Below are positions 51,401-59,679 of a DNA stretch of 64,000 nucleotides, piece after piece (within the stretch, counting starts at the first letter, position 1; each line of letters begins with the position of its first letter). The position numbers and the translations under genes are program-made. The notes beneath the pieces are model-generated. The model had not been told where the DNA came from, searched no databases, and worked only from the letters and a program-made list of their open reading frames with translations. The stretch is taken from NCBI GenBank assembly GCA_963784995.1, contig CAWATZ010000006.1, positions 186,001 to 250,000 of the forward strand. The letters are read 5' to 3'. This DNA is from CAWATZ01 sp963784995. Lineage in GTDB: Bacteria > Planctomycetota > Planctomycetia > Gemmatales > Gemmataceae.

Positions 51401-52144
51401 CCCGAAGTCAGTGACCACCGGTTCGGGCGGATGGTCCCCGGCCTCCGCCGGCTCGGCCATCAGCAGGATGTTGGCCGGTTTCAGGTCGCGGTGCAGGACG
51501 CCCTGGTCGTGGGCATGCTGCACCGCCCGGGCCACCGTGGCCAGCAGCGCGGCGGCCAGTTGCTGCCGTTGCCGGAAGAGGCGGCTCGGCTGCTGCTGGC
51601 TGCCGGTCCAGCCCTGCCGTTCCGCCCACTGGGCGAGGTTGCCGCCGGCGAGGTACTGCATGCTGAAGTAGAGCTGCTGGTCGATCTCGCCGAACTCGTA
51701 AACGGTGACGATGTGCGGGCTGTCGAGCCGGCCAATGACCTCGGCCTCGGTCAGGAATCGCTGCCGGCCCTCGGCGTCGGTCAGCTCGGGGCGGATGGTC
51801 TTGATGGCGACGATGCGGTTGAGCGAGCGCTGCCGGGCCCGGTAGACAATGCCCATGCCGCCGCGAGCGATCTCTTGAAGCAGGTCGTAATCGCCCAGGC
51901 GCAGCAGCATCGGCCCATTCAGGTCGGGAGCCGTTGGAGGAGGGGCCGCGGGATTGTTGGCCAGGGGCTGCAAGCACTGGCGATTGTCGAGGAAGCTTTC
52001 TAGCTCTTCGGCCAGGTCGGGGTGAGCGCGCAGCAGCGCGGCCCGATCAGGGGCCCGGCCGTTTTCGACCGCCTCCAGGTACTCGGCCAGCACTTCGTTG
52101 AGACGCTGCTCGCGCTGGGACGTCCGCGAACGGGTCACTCCCAT
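48461..52144 (-). CDS. Ser/Thr protein kinase with transmembrane helix and WD40-like propeller
   Basis: A 1227-residue receptor-type kinase. The kinase domain (about 84-345) has GGMGIVYRA, VAIK, HRDLKPANI at 218, DFGLA at 246 and MAPEQ, all intact. One membrane helix follows at about 388-410 (AAGILLASCLGLVLLAIALS), then a coiled coil and about ten WD40-type blades (LALSPDGKRLALADSDNTV). The N-terminus (about 1-60) has the LNEVLAEYLEAVENG planctomycete pattern. A sigma factor gene ends one base before its start, the common planctomycete pairing, so the kinase probably signals through that sigma factor. Confidence 0.95.
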   Translation of the reverse strand: MGVTRSRTSQREQRLNEVLAEYLEAVENGRAPDRAALLRAHPDLAEELESFLDNRQCLQPLANNPAAPPPTAPDLNGPMLLRLGDYDLLQEIARGGMGIVYRARQRSLNRIVAIKTIRPELTDAEGRQRFLTEAEVIGRLDSPHIVTVYEFGEIDQQLYFSMQYLAGGNLAQWAERQGWTGSQQQPSRLFRQRQQLAAALLATVARAVQHAHDQGVLHRDLKPANILLMAEPAEAGDHPPEPVVTDFGLAKVFRRASQITQSMSIVGTACYMAPEQAFPSRFPLTVAADVYSLGAILYFLLAGRPPFVGETPFDTLLKAVEEPPTPLRQIDARVDPVLEKIVLRCLNKEPAQRYRSAAALAQDLENWRRGDPVTISPPTRAGRLRHWFRRRPVAAGILLASCLGLVLLAIALSLGVVNVVADRDREARRADTEKALREQVEKQAQEERDLRALNEDAMLTLRAGLEREHQLREDNNTLLARLYVGQGMEELEAGNPTVALVWLTEALQLESRQPRAAAVERVRIAEALRRCPRLIQAWFPERPIESVLLSPEARKVVLLGKDRTVQIGKVGSGELMTLPDKARHAVTAARWPLLAYLDEKDNARLLDLTSGQPTAWQPTSNPVQQLALSPDGKRLALADSDNTVSVRDPRNGRVIAAVMKHSARIFHLVFSPDGRSLAAVTGPSAEHVQEVRIWTGFPGPLPTSTVLKLRPGGPEGQQGIRSLAFSGDGKSLLTVPNKGPSRLWDAATGKLEFGTLTNLVEPAGELLGPQTGTILTAHGPQLLQRDLKGHLREEPVLAHAGVVRRAAFSSDGRRIVTVAATAPRVWNALTGEPLTPSLQVGAPVKEVRLSMNGLRLVVLTMDSAVKVYNLTPRNRQVLAGPSAPPGSVLALSPDGHCQVVKHPDGTVSLWDGHKGRPLPGPNSQLIWTQAVFSRDGRWLATSGDRTVRIWDTLTAKPTSPDLKLNAVPWQMTFDPERPRLLVLDEGNELRQWTTEGKVVHSAKVPAPGGGGPAGRAGLRQLSPDGRFVVLALIRERRQVEMREATTGRQLGPAQRGLTEASCLAFRDDGQLFLAGFKDGKVGLWQTETGEPVQLSLHHPHPVERAVFGPAPLHLLATAQTDGVVIVWDVDSGLPVTPPLPHAGPVAETVFTRSGDAILTRTRDGTVTRWPLTSDNHSADDLVWMARALAGQRLLPRSGGLELTEPGYFKDLWPQLRREFPHQFSSPD

Positions 52145-52145
52145 G

Positions 52146-52715
52146 TCAAGGTTCCTCCGCCCCGGCCAGCAATTCCCGCAACCGATGCAGTCCCCGGTGC
52201 AGCAGCCCGGCCACGGCCGGGCGGGTACAGCCGAGGGTCTCCGCCACCTCGACCAGCGGCCGGCCCTGGAGATGGTGCAGCTCGACCGCCAGCCGTTGTT
52301 TCTCGGGAAGGGCCTGCAAGGCGCGGGTCAGCCGGACGACTTCCTCTTGCCGGACCATGCGGGCGCTGGGCGAACTCTGGTCGGCGGCCAGGAACGCCTC
52401 CAGCCGGGCCGAGGACTGGTCCATCTCGGCCTGCAGCGCCTTCTCCCGGCCCACGTCCCGGCGAGCGCGGCCAAGCCGGCGCAGCTCGTCGGTGAGGTTG
52501 TTGGACAGGATGCGCCGCAGCAGCGGCAGATACTGGTCCGAGGGCGGGGCCAGTTCCTGCAACAGCTTGCAGGCCTCGAAGAGTGTCTGCTGGATGACAC
52601 CGGACAGGTCCACCTTGCCCTGCCAGCGCTGCTCGACGTGCAGCCGGGCCAGCAAGGCCAGGTAATCACGGTAGGACTCCAGGTGTCGGGCCAACTCGTC
52701 GGCGGAGTCGCTCAC
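52146..52715 (-). CDS. RNA polymerase sigma factor, ECF-like (planctomycete Gob type)
   Basis: About 189 residues from the GTG at 52715 (VSDSADELARHLESYRDYL), with GAGGGAACC upstream; an upstream ATG at 52751 is possible but lacks a ribosome site. Region 2 covers about 20-90 (LSNNLTDELRRLGRARRDVG) and region 4 about 130-185 (LPEKQRLAVELHHLQGRPLVEVAETLGCTRPAVAGLLHRG). The long loop between them and pairing with a kinase are typical of the planctomycete ECF01-Gob group. It is likely to turn on stress or surface genes in response to the kinase. Confidence 0.9.
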   Translation of the reverse strand: MSDSADELARHLESYRDYLALLARLHVEQRWQGKVDLSGVIQQTLFEACKLLQELAPPSDQYLPLLRRILSNNLTDELRRLGRARRDVGREKALQAEMDQSSARLEAFLAADQSSPSARMVRQEEVVRLTRALQALPEKQRLAVELHHLQGRPLVEVAETLGCTRPAVAGLLHRGLHRLRELLAGAEEP

Positions 52716-52796
52716 GGTTCCCTCGCTGATGGCTTCCTGGGAAATGCACATTCTGATTGTACGAGGTTGGTTGGCGAGACCGCAAGATGCCCCGCA

Positions 52797-52895
52797 CCCA
52801 GGGCTCACGCCCTGGTCTATTGACTGCCGCCCCTTCGGGGCTGATTCTTAGCCCCGAAGGGGCGGCAGTCAATAGACCAGGGCGTGAGCCCTGGG
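52797..52895. repeat. Long perfect palindrome, family 3 (complete copy)
   Basis: Perfect 46-bp arms (52797-52842 and 52850-52895) with a 7-base loop (GATTCTT), the longest in the window. The right arm is repeated inside the DUF1553 gene (17499-17544), and the outer end at 37464-37482. It lies between the sigma factor and the secreted coiled-coil gene, which are divergent. Confidence 0.93.
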
Positions 52896-52971
52896 GTGGT
52901 TTCCGGTTGACTCCATTGGCGAAGCCGCTATCGTCCGCCGGGATTTTGCTCCGACCCTGGAGGACACGGAC

Positions 52972-53412
52972 ATGAAACGAATCGGTATCCTTTGCAGCGT
53001 GGGTGGCTTGCTCATGGTGCTGGGCGTGGTCTGGCTGGGACCAGCCGACGCGCAGCCGGTGCCTCCTGGCGGTCCGGTATCGCCTCCTACCGCTCCCCTT
53101 CCCACGCCTGCTGTTTCAGTTCCGCAGCCCCCGCCTCCACCCGTAGATCAGAAACAACCCGACAACGTCTACGAGTTGCTCACCAAGCTGGCTTCCATCA
53201 AGGCCAAGAAGGCGGAACTGGACAAGGCCGAGAGCGAGACGATGGCCCTGCTAAAGAAGGAACTCTCGCAGTTGAAGCAACAATCCAAGAAGCTCGGAGT
53301 CAGTCTCGAGGAGGAACGCGAGTCCCAACCTGCGGTGGACCTGTCGTGTCCCAAGGGTCTGCTCCCCAGAATAGTTCCGGGGCTGGCTCCGCCTGCTGGT
53401 CCGGCAAGTTAA
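52972..53412 (+). CDS. Secreted coiled-coil protein, 146 residues
   Basis: A signal peptide (GILCSVGGLLMVLGVVWLG) is followed by a Pro-rich linker (QPVPPGGPVSPPTAPLPTP) and a coiled coil (KLASIKAKKAELDKAESETM, LKKELSQLKQQSKKLG). The C-terminus is Pro-rich. No family recognised; it may be a periplasmic spacer or envelope-associated protein. Confidence 0.7.
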   Translation: MKRIGILCSVGGLLMVLGVVWLGPADAQPVPPGGPVSPPTAPLPTPAVSVPQPPPPPVDQKQPDNVYELLTKLASIKAKKAELDKAESETMALLKKELSQLKQQSKKLGVSLEEERESQPAVDLSCPKGLLPRIVPGLAPPAGPAS

Positions 53413-53457
53413 TTCACTGCTACTGTACACCTGCTTGCCCACCAACCACGTTTGCTC

Positions 53458-53486
53458 TTGACGACCCGGTGCGCGCCCGCTAGAAA
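53458..53486 (+). promoter_or_regulatory. Putative promoter of purA
   Basis: TTGACG (53458-53463), 17 bases, then TAGAAA (53481-53486) is a reasonable housekeeping-type promoter 126 bases upstream of purA. The nearer TTGACA (53514-53519) lacks a -10 at the right distance. Confidence 0.4.
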
Positions 53487-53611
53487 AAACCTGCCCACTT
53501 TGCGCATAACACCTTGACAGCCTGTGGCCTTGGGTCTCAGGCGTTTTTTCTTTGCGGTCGGGTCGCCGGCCTGTTCCGAGTCCGGACCGATCGGGAGCCA
53601 GGTAATTCTCC

Positions 53612-54904
53612 ATGCCCAGCACCTGTGTGGTTGGACTGCAGTGGGGCGATGAGGCCAAGGGCAAGATCGTTGACCTGTTGACGGAGCAGCACGACCTGGT
53701 GGTCCGCTACAACGGCGGGGCCAACGCCGGCCATACCGTCGTCGCCGGCGAGCAGACCTTTCGGCTGTCGCTGCTGCCGACGGGAGTGCTTCGTGGGCAC
53801 ATCACCTCGGTGATCGGCAACGGCGTCGTGGTCGATCCGTTCCGCTTCGAGCAGGAAATCGACGACATGCGCAAGGCCGGCGTGGCCATCAGCCCCGAGC
53901 GGCTTTTCGTCAGCAACCATGCCCACGTCATCTTCCCCTACCACAAGAAGGAAGAGGAGCTGCGCGAGCAGTCGGCCGGCCAGGCGCTGGGCACCACGAT
54001 GCGCGGCATCGGCCCCTGCTACCAGGACAAGCTCGGCCGGAGCCACGCGGTCCGCGTCGGCGAATTGCTGGACGAGGGCCATCTGCGCTCGCGCTTGACC
54101 GAGATCGTCGCCTTCAAGAACCGGCTGCTGCGCGGCCTGAGCCCCAACCTGGAGCCGTTCTCCGCCGACCAGCTGCTCGACCAGTATCGGGCCAGCATCC
54201 AGACGCTGCGTCCCCACGTCACCGACACGGTGTCGCTGCTGCACAGGGCCCTCGGCCAGGGCAAGCGGCTGCTGTACGAGGCGGCGCAGGGCAGCCTCCT
54301 TGATGTGGACCACGGCACCTATCCCTTCGTGACCAGCTCCAACAGCTCCGTGGCCGGCGTCTGGAGCGGCTCGGGAGTGCCGGCTCGCCACTTGACCCGG
54401 ATTGTCGGCGTCATCAAGGCGTACAGCACCCGCGTCGGCGCCGGCCCCTTCCCCACCGAGCTGAACGACGGCCCGCAGGGGATCGGCCAGCGACTGCGCA
54501 CCACGGGACGCGAGTATGGCGTGGTGACGGGGCGACCCCGGCGCTGTGGGTGGTTTGACGCGGTGGCGGTGCGCTACTCGGCAGCCCTGAACGGGGCGGA
54601 CGAGCTGGCCCTGATGCTGCTGGACGTGCTGAGCGAGGTGGACGAGGTCCTCATCGCGACCGCCTACGACCTCGACGGCCAGCGGCTGGAGGAGTTCCCG
54701 GCCGATTCGCACTTGCTTCAGCGCTGCCGTCCCGTGTATGAGGCCCTTCCGGGCTGGCGCACGGACATTTCCGGCGCCCGCCGGCTGGAAGACCTGCCGG
54801 CCAACGCCCGGCGTTACCTGGATCGCCTGGCCGAGCTGCTGCGGCTGCCCATCTCGATTGTCTCGGTCGGCCGGGATCGCTGTCAGACGCTGTTTACCCG
54901 GTAG
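53612..54904 (+). CDS. purA: Adenylosuccinate synthetase
   Basis: Joins IMP and aspartate with GTP hydrolysis, the first committed step to AMP. 430 residues, full length. GTP site QWGDEAKGKIVD (the usual GDEGKGK has Ala for Gly here), NGGANAGHTVV, GTTMRGIGPCYQDK, and TGRPRRCGWFDAVAV are all in place; the usual VTSSNP block reads VTSSNSSVAGVWSGSG. It seems monocistronic; a palindrome overlaps its stop codon. Confidence 0.95.
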   Translation: MPSTCVVGLQWGDEAKGKIVDLLTEQHDLVVRYNGGANAGHTVVAGEQTFRLSLLPTGVLRGHITSVIGNGVVVDPFRFEQEIDDMRKAGVAISPERLFVSNHAHVIFPYHKKEEELREQSAGQALGTTMRGIGPCYQDKLGRSHAVRVGELLDEGHLRSRLTEIVAFKNRLLRGLSPNLEPFSADQLLDQYRASIQTLRPHVTDTVSLLHRALGQGKRLLYEAAQGSLLDVDHGTYPFVTSSNSSVAGVWSGSGVPARHLTRIVGVIKAYSTRVGAGPFPTELNDGPQGIGQRLRTTGREYGVVTGRPRRCGWFDAVAVRYSAALNGADELALMLLDVLSEVDEVLIATAYDLDGQRLEEFPADSHLLQRCRPVYEALPGWRTDISGARRLEDLPANARRYLDRLAELLRLPISIVSVGRDRCQTLFTR

Positions 54905-54966
54905 CCGCAAGCTTTAGCTTGCGTGAGGCTTGCTGTAATGTAGCGCAGGCTAAAGCCTGCGGCTAC
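54901..54966. repeat. Palindrome overlapping the purA stop codon, family 6
   Basis: Arms 54901-54922 and 54945-54966 (GTAGCCGCAAGCTTTAGCTT at the left) pair with two mismatches. The purA stop TAG lies in the left arm. No second copy is seen in the window. Confidence 0.75.
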
Positions 54967-54983
54967 TGTCGGAGGAGCCGCGA

Positions 54984-55751
54984 TTGCCTGCGACGTCTCT
55001 GCGAACTCCGGAAACCTTGCAACGGCTGGCCGAGGCGGGCCTCGATCCGGCCCGCTTGCCTGACCACGTGGCTATCATCATGGACGGCAACGGCCGCTGG
55101 GCCCAGCAGCGCGGCCTGCCGCGGATCGAGGGCCATGCGCGCGGCGTCCAGAGTGTGCGCTCCACCGTCGAGGAGTGCTGCCAGCTGGGGATCGGCCAGT
55201 TGACACTCTATTGCCTCAGCAGCGAGAACTGGAAACGGCCCCAGACCGAACTCGATTTCCTGATGGCGCTGCTGGAGCAGTACCTGATCCAGGAACGCGA
55301 AGAGATCATCCGCGAGAACATTCGCTTCAGCGTGATCGGCCGGCGTTCGGGGCTGTCCGACCAGGTGCTGCAGGAGATCGACACCAACGTCCGCCTCAGC
55401 CAGGACAACACGGGCACGGGCCTGTGCCTGGCGATCAACTACGGCGGCCGAACCGAACTGATTGATGCGGTGCGGGGGCTGTGCGCCCAGGTCAAGGCAG
55501 GCCAGCTGGAGCCGGAGCAGATTGACGAGGCGGTGGTCAGCAACGCCCTGTACACGTCGGGGATGCCCGATCCGGACCTGCTGATCCGGACCGCGGGTGA
55601 GATGCGCGTGAGCAACTTCCTTCTGTGGCAAATCTCCTATGCCGAGTTGTGGGTGACCGATCGTTGCTGGCCCGATTTCGACCGGACCGCGCTGCACGAG
55701 GCGCTGCGCGCCTACGCCGGCAGGGAACGCCGCTATGGCGGTCTGGGCTAA
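54984..55751 (+). CDS. uppS: Isoprenyl transferase (undecaprenyl diphosphate synthase type)
   Basis: Makes the long isoprenoid carrier for cell wall and glycan assembly from IPP and FPP. The start is TTG at 54984 with GGAGGAG seven bases upstream; 255 residues. Motifs: IIMDGNGRWAQQ (catalytic Asp), CLSSENWKRP, INYGGR and DLLIRTAGEMRVSNFLLWQI. The next gene, cdsA, begins 12 bases on, the standard bacterial pairing. Confidence 0.95.
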   Translation: MPATSLRTPETLQRLAEAGLDPARLPDHVAIIMDGNGRWAQQRGLPRIEGHARGVQSVRSTVEECCQLGIGQLTLYCLSSENWKRPQTELDFLMALLEQYLIQEREEIIRENIRFSVIGRRSGLSDQVLQEIDTNVRLSQDNTGTGLCLAINYGGRTELIDAVRGLCAQVKAGQLEPEQIDEAVVSNALYTSGMPDPDLLIRTAGEMRVSNFLLWQISYAELWVTDRCWPDFDRTALHEALRAYAGRERRYGGLG

Positions 55752-55763
55752 AGGAGCGCCGCA

Positions 55764-56648
55764 TTGCTGCGCACACGGCTCTGGGTGGGTATCGGCCTCA
55801 TCCTGCTTGCCGGGACCTTACTGGTCCTGGATCAGCCGACAGCGCCGTTTTTTCCGTTCCTGCTGCTCCTGGCCGGCGCGCTGTCTGTCCTGGCCACCTG
55901 GGAATTGACGCACCTCCTGGCCGGGCCCTCGCAACCGCGCGCCTGGTTTTGCCTGGCGGCGGTGTTACTGGTCTTGCTGGCCAACTGGCCGGCTCACGTC
56001 TGGCCTGCTCTGAAAGACTGGTGGAAATGGGAATCGCCCAGCTCCGATCCCTGGCACTGGATTTTCGGCGTCTTCACCGCGGTGGTGCTGGCCGCGTTCC
56101 TGGTCGAGATCGCTTACTTCCGCACACCGGGCGGGATCGTGGAGCGGATCGCCCTGACCGTCTGGATCGTGGCCTACCTGGGACTGCTGCCCAGCTTTCT
56201 GTTTCAGCTGCGCTGGCTGCCGGAGCGCGGCAAAACCAGCGGCTGGCCCCAGGGGTTGCTGGCCGTGGCCCTGGGGATTTTCATTCCCAAGGTCTGCGAC
56301 ATCGGCGCCTACTTCACCGGCCGGCTGCTGGGCCGGCACAAGATGACGCCGCTGCTCAGTCCCAACAAGACCTGGGAAGGCCTGGCAGGAGGGCTGGGAG
56401 CGGCGGTCCTGGCCGCGGTGGGCATCAACCACTGGATGCCCGTGATTGCCGGCGGCGACCTGGGAGCGGTCGGCTTTGGCGTGACGGTCGGCCTGGCCGG
56501 TGTGCTGGGCGACCTGGCCGAGTCGCTGATCAAGCGCGACTGCCGGCAAAAGGACGCCTCCCAGGTCGTGCCCGGCTTTGGCGGCGTCCTGGACGTGATC
56601 GATGCGATTGTGTTCGCCGCTCCGGTGGTCTGGTGCTGGTTGCGGTGA
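55764..56648 (+). CDS. cdsA: Phosphatidate cytidylyltransferase
   Basis: Makes CDP-diacylglycerol for phospholipid synthesis. The start is TTG at 55764 with AAAGGAG upstream; 294 residues with about eight helices. The C-terminal signature is present (SPNKTWEG; GDLAESLIKRDCRQKD; PGFGGVLDVIDAIVFAAP). It is coupled with uppS. The usual next genes dxr and rseP are absent; a palindrome and phoH follow instead. Confidence 0.93.
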   Translation: MLRTRLWVGIGLILLAGTLLVLDQPTAPFFPFLLLLAGALSVLATWELTHLLAGPSQPRAWFCLAAVLLVLLANWPAHVWPALKDWWKWESPSSDPWHWIFGVFTAVVLAAFLVEIAYFRTPGGIVERIALTVWIVAYLGLLPSFLFQLRWLPERGKTSGWPQGLLAVALGIFIPKVCDIGAYFTGRLLGRHKMTPLLSPNKTWEGLAGGLGAAVLAAVGINHWMPVIAGGDLGAVGFGVTVGLAGVLGDLAESLIKRDCRQKDASQVVPGFGGVLDVIDAIVFAAPVVWCWLR

Positions 56649-56687
56649 ACGCGAAAGGCAGGGAGTGTGTCCAGATTGGATAACCCC

Positions 56688-56770
56688 CAGGCGAGCGGCG
56701 CGGCGTCAGCCCGCCGGTATCGGTGCCAGCGTCGGATACACCGGCGGGCTGACGCCGCGCCGCTCGCCTG
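56688..56770. repeat. Dispersed palindrome, family 1 (copy b)
   Basis: Perfect 31-bp arms (56688-56718 and 56740-56770) share the core of the copy at 5277-5351 but have a 21-base loop of unrelated sequence. It lies between cdsA and phoH. Confidence 0.92.
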
Positions 56771-56795
56771 GCAGCACCCTCAGTGAGTTCAAGAA

Positions 56796-57764
56796 ATGAG
56801 CGATACTACCATTACCCTCGACAGTCGCGAAGAAGCGGTCTTGCTTTTTGGCAGCCGGGATCAGTATCTGCGGGAAATCCGCAACGTGCTTGGCGTGCAG
56901 CTTGTTGGGCGGGGCGATCAGATCCTGGCCAAGGGCAGCGACGAGCAACTGGCCCTGGTCGAGCGTGTGTTCGGGCAGTTGCGGACCATGCTGCGGCAGC
57001 AGGGCCAGCTGTCCCAGGAGGACGTGCGGACCGTGCTGGAGGTCGTCAACCAGGGCGGCGAACGGCTCGGTCCCAGCGGCGACGTTCAGCCCAGCGAATT
57101 CAGCAGCAAGTACGTCCGTCCCCGGACCGACGGCCAGGCCCGCTACGTCCGGGCCATGCGTGAGCATGACCTGACCCTGTGCGTCGGCCCCGCCGGCAGC
57201 GGCAAGAGCTACCTGGCCGTGGGCATGGCCGTCAGCATGCTGCGCCAGAGCCAGATCAAGAAGATCGTGCTGGTTCGCCCGGCCGTCGAGGCCGGCGAGC
57301 GCCTCGGGTATCTGCCCGGCGACCTGGTGGCCAAGATCAACCCGTATCTCCGGCCGCTGTTCGATGCGCTCAACGAGATGATGGAGCCCGAACAGGTCAA
57401 GCGCTACATGGAGAACGACATCATCGAGATTGTCCCCCTGGCGTACATGCGTGGCCGGACGCTGTCGTCGGCGGTGATCATTCTGGACGAGGGCCAGAAC
57501 ACGACGGTGGCGCAGATGAAGATGTTCCTGACGCGGATGGGCACCGGCTCGAAGATCATCGTGACAGGCGACGTGACGCAGGTGGACCTGCCCCGGCAGA
57601 TGCGGAGCGGGTTGATTGATGCGGTCGCGCGTCTGCGCAACGTGGAGCGCATTGCCATCGTTCACCTGGACGAGAACGACATCGTTCGTCATCCGTTGGT
57701 GCAGCAGATCCTCCGGGCCTACGACGAGCCGAAGAAGTCCAAGGCTCATGGGCGCGGAGACTGA
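56796..57764 (+). CDS. phoH: PhoH-family P-loop ATPase
   Basis: 322 residues. The N-terminal KH-like part precedes GPAGSGKSYLAVG (Walker A), ILDEGQNTTVAQMKMFLTRMG (Walker B, QN motif) and IVTGDVTQVDLPRQMRSGL. PhoH-like proteins are RNA-associated ATPases or helicases, usually beside ybeY and a membrane HD phosphodiesterase, as here 128 bases downstream. ybeY is not in the window. Confidence 0.93.
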   Translation: MSDTTITLDSREEAVLLFGSRDQYLREIRNVLGVQLVGRGDQILAKGSDEQLALVERVFGQLRTMLRQQGQLSQEDVRTVLEVVNQGGERLGPSGDVQPSEFSSKYVRPRTDGQARYVRAMREHDLTLCVGPAGSGKSYLAVGMAVSMLRQSQIKKIVLVRPAVEAGERLGYLPGDLVAKINPYLRPLFDALNEMMEPEQVKRYMENDIIEIVPLAYMRGRTLSSAVIILDEGQNTTVAQMKMFLTRMGTGSKIIVTGDVTQVDLPRQMRSGLIDAVARLRNVERIAIVHLDENDIVRHPLVQQILRAYDEPKKSKAHGRGD

Positions 57765-57891
57765 TCCGAAACGTAGGGCGGGCTGTCGCAGCGAGGCCCG
57801 TCGGCAGAGTTCCGCGCCCGGTGGGCCAAGCGCTCGGCCACCTACCGCCCCGGAACGTCGGGAGTCGCTGCCGGAAAGCAAAGGAACTGCT

Positions 57892-59679
57892 ATGTTCGGC
57901 TGGAAGAAGTCGTCGCGGCTGATTCAGTGGGATGGCCGGCGTCGCTCTTCGCGCAGTGAGGAGCCGGTGTTGCCGCGGCTGTGGCTGCGCGGCAACCTGG
58001 TGCGTCTCGGCGCCGTGCTGCTGACCGTGCTGTCGGCCACCTGCATGGCCTGCTTCTGCTGGCCGACACCGGGGTTCCGGGTCGGGCAGATGTTCCGGTA
58101 TGAGTTGCGTTCCCGGGTCTATTTCGAGGTGGTCAACCAGGCCCTGACCCAGCGGCACCGCGACGAGGCGGTGGAACGGCTGCCGAACGAGCTGCGTTCC
58201 GATGCGGTCGCCTGCGAAGCGGCCAAGGCGGCGGAGCCGCCCGTCGTCGATCGCTACCCGGCCGGCTCCCTGCTGGTGCCGCGCAACCACCCGATCAGCG
58301 AATCGCAGCTGGCCCTGCTGCATCAGGAGAACGCCGCTTTCCTGGCCAGCCGCAGCCTGGCCGATTCCGTGTACCGCACCGCCGCGCTGTTTCTGGTGCT
58401 GAGCTTGCTCTCCCTGCTGGTCGTTCTCTACGTCGTTCGCTTCCAGCCCAGCCTGGCCCAGAGTCTTACCAAGGTGGTCGGCATCTGCTGTCTGACGCTG
58501 CTCACCCTGGCCCTGGCGTTCCTGTGCAATCCCTCGCCCTATCACGCCATCCTGGTGCCGCTGACGGTGACGGCCCTGATCCTGACCATCGCCTACAATC
58601 CACAGTTTGCCCTGGTGATGTCGCTGGCCCTGACCCTGGCGGGGGTGGTCGCCACGTCTGCCCGGATGACCGACCTGCTGGTGGCGCTGGGCGGACAGGC
58701 CACCGCCATCCTGGTGCTGCGCAGCGTTCGGACGCGGACCCGGCTGGTCGAGATCGGTGCCGTGGCGGGGGTCGCCTACGCCGCCATGACCGTGGCCACC
58801 GGTCTGCACTCGGGCCAGCCCTGGCTGCTGATCACGATGGACAGTCTGCGTGGCCTGGCCTGGGGAGTGCTGTCGGGCTTCCTGGTGAGCGGCATGCTGC
58901 CCGCGGTGGAGCGCTGCTTTGGCGTGGTCACCGACGTGAGCCTGATCGAGCTGGGCGACGGCTCGCATCCGCTCTTGCAGGAGCTGGTCCGCCGGGCCCC
59001 GGGCACGTACACGCACAGCATGACCGTGGCCACCCTGGCCGAGCCCGCCGCCGAGGCGATCGGCGCCAACCCGCTGCTGGCCCGGGTCGGCAGCTATTTC
59101 CACGACATCGGCAAGATGCTCAAGCCGCAGTACTTCATCGAGAACCAGACCGGCCAGAACCGCCACGACAACCTGGAGCCGGCCCTGAGTACGCTGATCA
59201 TCATCGGCCACGTCAAGGACGGCGTCGCCCTGGCCGAGCAGTATCGTCTGCCGCGCTCGATCATCGCCTTTATCCAGCAGCACCACGGCACCACGCTGGT
59301 GGAGTATTTCTACCGGGAGGCGTTACGGCTCCAGGAAGTGCAAGGCCACGCCCCCGCCGTGGCCGACGGCCAGCCCAACCCGCTGGAGACGTCGTTCCGC
59401 TACCCCGGCCCCAAGCCGCAGACGCGCGAGAGCGGCATCGTCCTGCTGGCCGACGCCGTGGAGTCGTCGAGCCGGGCCCTGGCGTCGCCGACGCCGGGCA
59501 GCCTGCGCAAGCTGGTGCATGACCTGCTGATGAAGCGGCTGCTGGACGGCCAGTTCGAGGAGAGCGGCCTGACGCTGACGGAGCTGCACGTCATCGAGGA
59601 GTCGCTGGCCAAGGGGCTGATCGCGCTGTACCATTCGCGGATCAAGTACCCCGAGGCCAGTGCCCGCAAGGCGTCGTGA
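57892..59679 (+). CDS. 7TM-HD (PgpH-type) c-di-AMP phosphodiesterase
   Basis: Start at 57892 has AAAGGAACTGC upstream; 595 residues. An N-terminal helix (about 32-52) is followed by a periplasmic domain, then seven helices (about 160-355, RTAALFLVLSLLSLLVVLYV to LAWGVLSGFLVSGMLP). The cytosolic HD domain at about 385-480 shows the metal ligands (HSMTVATLAEPAA, YFHDIGKMLKP, IAFIQQHHGTTL). Such proteins degrade c-di-AMP. The C-terminal extension is short. It is the usual partner of PhoH. Confidence 0.93.
   Translation: MFGWKKSSRLIQWDGRRRSSRSEEPVLPRLWLRGNLVRLGAVLLTVLSATCMACFCWPTPGFRVGQMFRYELRSRVYFEVVNQALTQRHRDEAVERLPNELRSDAVACEAAKAAEPPVVDRYPAGSLLVPRNHPISESQLALLHQENAAFLASRSLADSVYRTAALFLVLSLLSLLVVLYVVRFQPSLAQSLTKVVGICCLTLLTLALAFLCNPSPYHAILVPLTVTALILTIAYNPQFALVMSLALTLAGVVATSARMTDLLVALGGQATAILVLRSVRTRTRLVEIGAVAGVAYAAMTVATGLHSGQPWLLITMDSLRGLAWGVLSGFLVSGMLPAVERCFGVVTDVSLIELGDGSHPLLQELVRRAPGTYTHSMTVATLAEPAAEAIGANPLLARVGSYFHDIGKMLKPQYFIENQTGQNRHDNLEPALSTLIIIGHVKDGVALAEQYRLPRSIIAFIQQHHGTTLVEYFYREALRLQEVQGHAPAVADGQPNPLETSFRYPGPKPQTRESGIVLLADAVESSSRALASPTPGSLRKLVHDLLMKRLLDGQFEESGLTLTELHVIEESLAKGLIALYHSRIKYPEASARKAS

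Noticed and set aside
53514..53542. TTGACA promoter just upstream of purA
   Set aside because: No acceptable -10 box lies 16-18 bases downstream; the T run after it looks more like the end of a hairpin or a chance run.
57773..57842. Second copy of palindrome family 4 after phoH
   Set aside because: It shares words with 32918-32979 but its arms are too diverged to pair well; at most a decayed copy, so it was not listed as a feature.
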